Assembly (NCBI GenBank): GCA_000934385.1
Contig: KN880768.1
Coordinates: 1 to 22,610, forward strand
DNA: 22,610 bases
Source: Cylindrobasidium torrendii FP15055 ss-10
Lineage: Eukaryota > Basidiomycota > Agaricomycetes > Agaricales > Physalacriaceae
Direction: 5' to 3'
Shown: piece by piece, positions 20,205 to 22,610 of the stretch
How the letters are laid out: the number at the start of each line of letters is the position of its first letter
Numbering within the stretch: position 1 is the stretch's first letter
Translations under genes and position numbers: made by a program
Notes under the pieces: model-generated
The model's input: the letters and a program-made list of their open reading frames with translations, nothing else
What the model was told of the DNA's origin: nothing
Databases searched by the model: none

Positions 20205-22484
20205 CAGGTTGACTGGGTCCAGCAGATGGTTGAGCATGAGAGTGCGTGAATGTGAAAGATGTGAGATTTTGAGTGTCAGTATCACTGGACGGGACAGTCT
20301 CAGTCTCATGTTGGCGACTGGGTCCAGCGATAGGTGCCAGCTCTGAGGGCGGGCCGACTGTGCCCTCGTCTGCATCCAACTCATCTTCGCCGCTCGGAGT
20401 CACCAGGGTCTCGAGATCTCTAGTACGCACTCTGGGGGTCGGCATGTCAGACGTGTCGGGAATGGTGTCGTCGAACTCGGATGCAACAGGCGGAGCAGGA
20501 ATAGTGGTGCTGTTCAACGATGAAGCAGGCGGAGCGGGAATGGCGTTGTTGTTGGTCGACGATAAGGTAGGCGGAGCAGGTATAGCGGTCGACGTTGACG
20601 CAGGACCACTTGTGCCAGTCTCCCCAGAATCCTTGGATTTGGATTTGGGTTCCGGTGGAGGTGCCATGTCCACCACGGAAAGCTCCTCGAGGCGTGGCAG
20701 GCGAGGGTAGCGACGATTCGCTTTCCAACCATCGACCCATTCCTGATAACTAGGTTCACCCTCCAGCGGCGCCAATTCAGAACGTATGGCCTTCGTCTTC
20801 GAGCGTGTAACGTGAAAGTGTCTCTTGGCCGCAGCGACATACGATCGCTTGTGCAGTCTTGAGTCCTGTAGCATCTTGAACCTGGCGGGCTCGAGGTCCT
20901 CCTTCTCATTCATTTCAGTGCAGCGCATCAGGCTATAGAAGTCGTGTTTCTTTTGATCGCGAAGCAGAGATTCCTTTATGCGCTCCATGCGCGCTCTATC
21001 CTTTGCGCGTGCGCGCTCCTGCATCTGCTCTTCGGTGTCGCTCTCCGAATCCTCGCCGCGCAGCTCTTGTTCTTCCTTCTCCCTCTCTATCCTCTCGTTG
21101 AACTCATCTACTCTGGTCAGTCTCTCTTCCTGCAGTGCCTTTTTCACCTTCGCGCCGTGTTTGCGGTCGTCCTGAGTCATCGCTCGCGTGGCCTTCAGAC
21201 GCACCTGTGGTGAGGGGGAGGACCGCGGCGTGGGGTCGTCCGATTCAGAGTCACTGCCGTTAAAAGATGGAGTATAGTTTGAGGGAGTAGGTGGTTCGGG
21301 TGCCGTGGACGACTCGGGCGAGTCGACAGCGTACGTTGGAGGAGGTTGGGGAGGCTCGTCTTGCTCTTCATCGTCGTCAGACATGGGAGGCAACGGGAGT
21401 GCGGCGTAGTACTTGATGTGATCTTCGTCCAGGGTTCCGCCAGTAATCGTGACAAAATGGCTTTGCAGAAACGTATCGATAATTTCTTGTGCCCATGGGC
21501 AGAGATGCTGATAATTGAGTCTGTTGTGTTGTTGCAGCTCGTCCATGTTATGTGCAGTGTTTCCAATGACAGCGAATGGATCCTCGTTGGAATAATAGAA
21601 GGATCCGTATTTGATGGGAGAATGGTAAGGATTCAGCCCGTCCGGATTGTAGTGTGTCACGAAATCAAGATCGGTATCGAGTTGGAGTGCCCAGTAAAGG
21701 ATACCAGGGCTGTCCGGACCCATTGGCGGTAATTCCTATAGATTATTTACCAGATAAGAAACTGAAAATTGAAAGAAATAGATCACATACGGCAAAGCCA
21801 TTCCGGCGTTCCGCTGGCTCGTTTGAGGTGTTCCAATCGATTATCGAGCTGACTCGAGGTGAAAGAACTGGTTTCCCATCTGGACGGATGAAGATAGGGA
21901 AACGGAGTAGGGTATGCTCTGTATCTAGCACATGTATACCCAGGCTTACTAGAAAAGGTTAGCAATCACAACGGCGATAGATGTTTCAGAAACGCACGAA
22001 TGAGCTTATTCAAGCGCATTTCAACATGCATAGAATCCAAATGTAGTCCTGAAATGACCTCGTATGCGTGTCGCTGTATTTTGCGTGGATATGAGCAAGA
22101 GGAAACAAGCGGAATGTGATCACGCACCAAAGCAGGAGCAGCCGCAAAGGCTAATGTGTGCGTGATTTGATACGCATGTAGACGCTCGAACGTGATTGCG
22201 CAGAAAATATCATCCCACAGTGACATTTCTAGCACTGCCCGTTTTACTGCATCCCCTGTCATTCTCTTCTCGCCGGTGTCCTTCGGTCTTTGCGGGGTGA
22301 TAATCTGGCTCTTGTAGCAGGCTTCTCTGAATAAAGGAGGCTTGATTGGGTCGTTCCTCGTGACTCGAACGCCCATAAGCTCTGTCGCAGCGGCCTTTTC
22401 GGCAGCCGTGCCAGGCCTTCTAGCACGCTGTTGAGCGAGGTGTTCCATCCGCTTGCGGATAGCGCGATGCTCCCATAAACCCAT
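20191..22484 (-). CDS. Unknown protein, C-terminus cut off by the Plavaka insertion
   Basis: Exons 22484-21998, 21948-21791 and 21735-20191, with 49- and 55-nt introns, give 729 aa. The first ATG in frame, in GCCATGGG, was chosen (MGLWEHRAIRKRMEHL); the open frame further upstream has no ATG. Residues about 1-280 look globular and conserved (LDTEHTLLRFPIFIRPDGKP, then LYWALQLDTDLDFVTHYNPD and YGSFYYSNEDPFAVIGN). The middle is acidic and Pro/Ser-rich, followed by a highly charged probable coiled coil (about residues 370-470: VDEFNERIEREKEEQ, EQMQERARAKDRARMERI). Next come three IPAPP repeats and a Ser/Thr-rich end. The last codons and the TGA come from the transposon's terminal repeat; the original 121-residue basic tail lies at 13667-14033. 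I do not recognise the family or know its function. An upstream non-coding or coding exon beyond the window is possible. Confidence 0.75.
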
Positions 22485-22571
22485 GGCAAAAAAGGAGGAC
22501 CTGTGGTGATGGTGGTAAAGAGTAAGAGCGGACACGAGGTTGCAGCCACGCTAACGGTGTGATATAGTGTC

Positions 22572-22609
22572 CGTTCACGTGAGCGGACTGGAGGTGTCTG
22601 CTCACGTGA
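22572..22609 (-). promoter_or_regulatory. Pair of TCACGTGA palindromes upstream of the interrupted gene
   Basis: TCACGTGA occurs at 22575-22582 and again at 22602-22609, 27 bases apart. Both contain the CACGTG E-box bound by bHLH proteins. The first is embedded in a longer near-palindrome with TCCG/CGGA arms. They lie about 90-125 bases upstream of the proposed start at 22484. The window ends here, so more copies may follow. Confidence 0.45.
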
Positions 22610-22610
22610 A

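Overview
The window looks like nuclear DNA of a mushroom-forming basidiomycete (Agaricomycetes). The genes carry many short introns of about 45-60 nt with GTRNGT-type donors. The recognisable families (F-box-like proteins with an LPxDIxRLIFE start, a Plavaka transposase, an Ett1/Nro1 protein, a sugar porter with a dense exon pattern) are also typical of that group. No species can be named from the sequence alone.

Left third (1-6.4 kb). A GTAC-rich tandem repeat is followed by an intronless tRNA-Cys(GCA) on the minus strand. Next is a nine-exon, minus-strand MFS sugar transporter of 533 aa (608-2616) with its own TATA box. The gene-poor stretch that follows holds a 288-bp CACTA-type MITE (4131-4418) with 35-bp terminal inverted repeats and a 3-bp TCT target duplication. 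After it comes a plus-strand gene for a small secreted Gly/Ser/Tyr-repeat protein with six cysteines and dibasic sites in its tail (5674-6403).

Middle (6.4-13.2 kb). About 2.6 kb without a supportable gene precedes a two-exon ETT1/NRO1-family gene (9034-10869, 595 aa). A two-exon F-box-like gene follows (12142-13151, 320 aa).

Right third (13.6-22.6 kb) is the most interesting part. A 6,171-bp Plavaka-type DNA transposon (14034-20204) is flanked by CA dinucleotides and bounded by 26-bp imperfect inverted repeats starting CATCAGCAT. Both ends carry clusters of AGCTTGC/GCAAGCT motifs. It encodes two divergent, apparently intact genes: a seven-exon Plavaka transposase of 909 aa (plus strand) and an eight-exon partner protein of 647 aa (minus strand) that may be DUF6532-like. 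The element sits in the last coding exon of a minus-strand host gene. That gene reads from 22484 to the right end of the element and stops at a TGA supplied by the terminal repeat. The missing 121-residue tail lies on the far side of the element (13667-14033). Removing the element and one CA copy brings the two parts into the same frame, which argues for a fairly recent insertion that cut a basic, NLS-like tail from the host protein.

All exon structures come from reading frame, splice-site consensus and family pattern. No transcript or database search was available.
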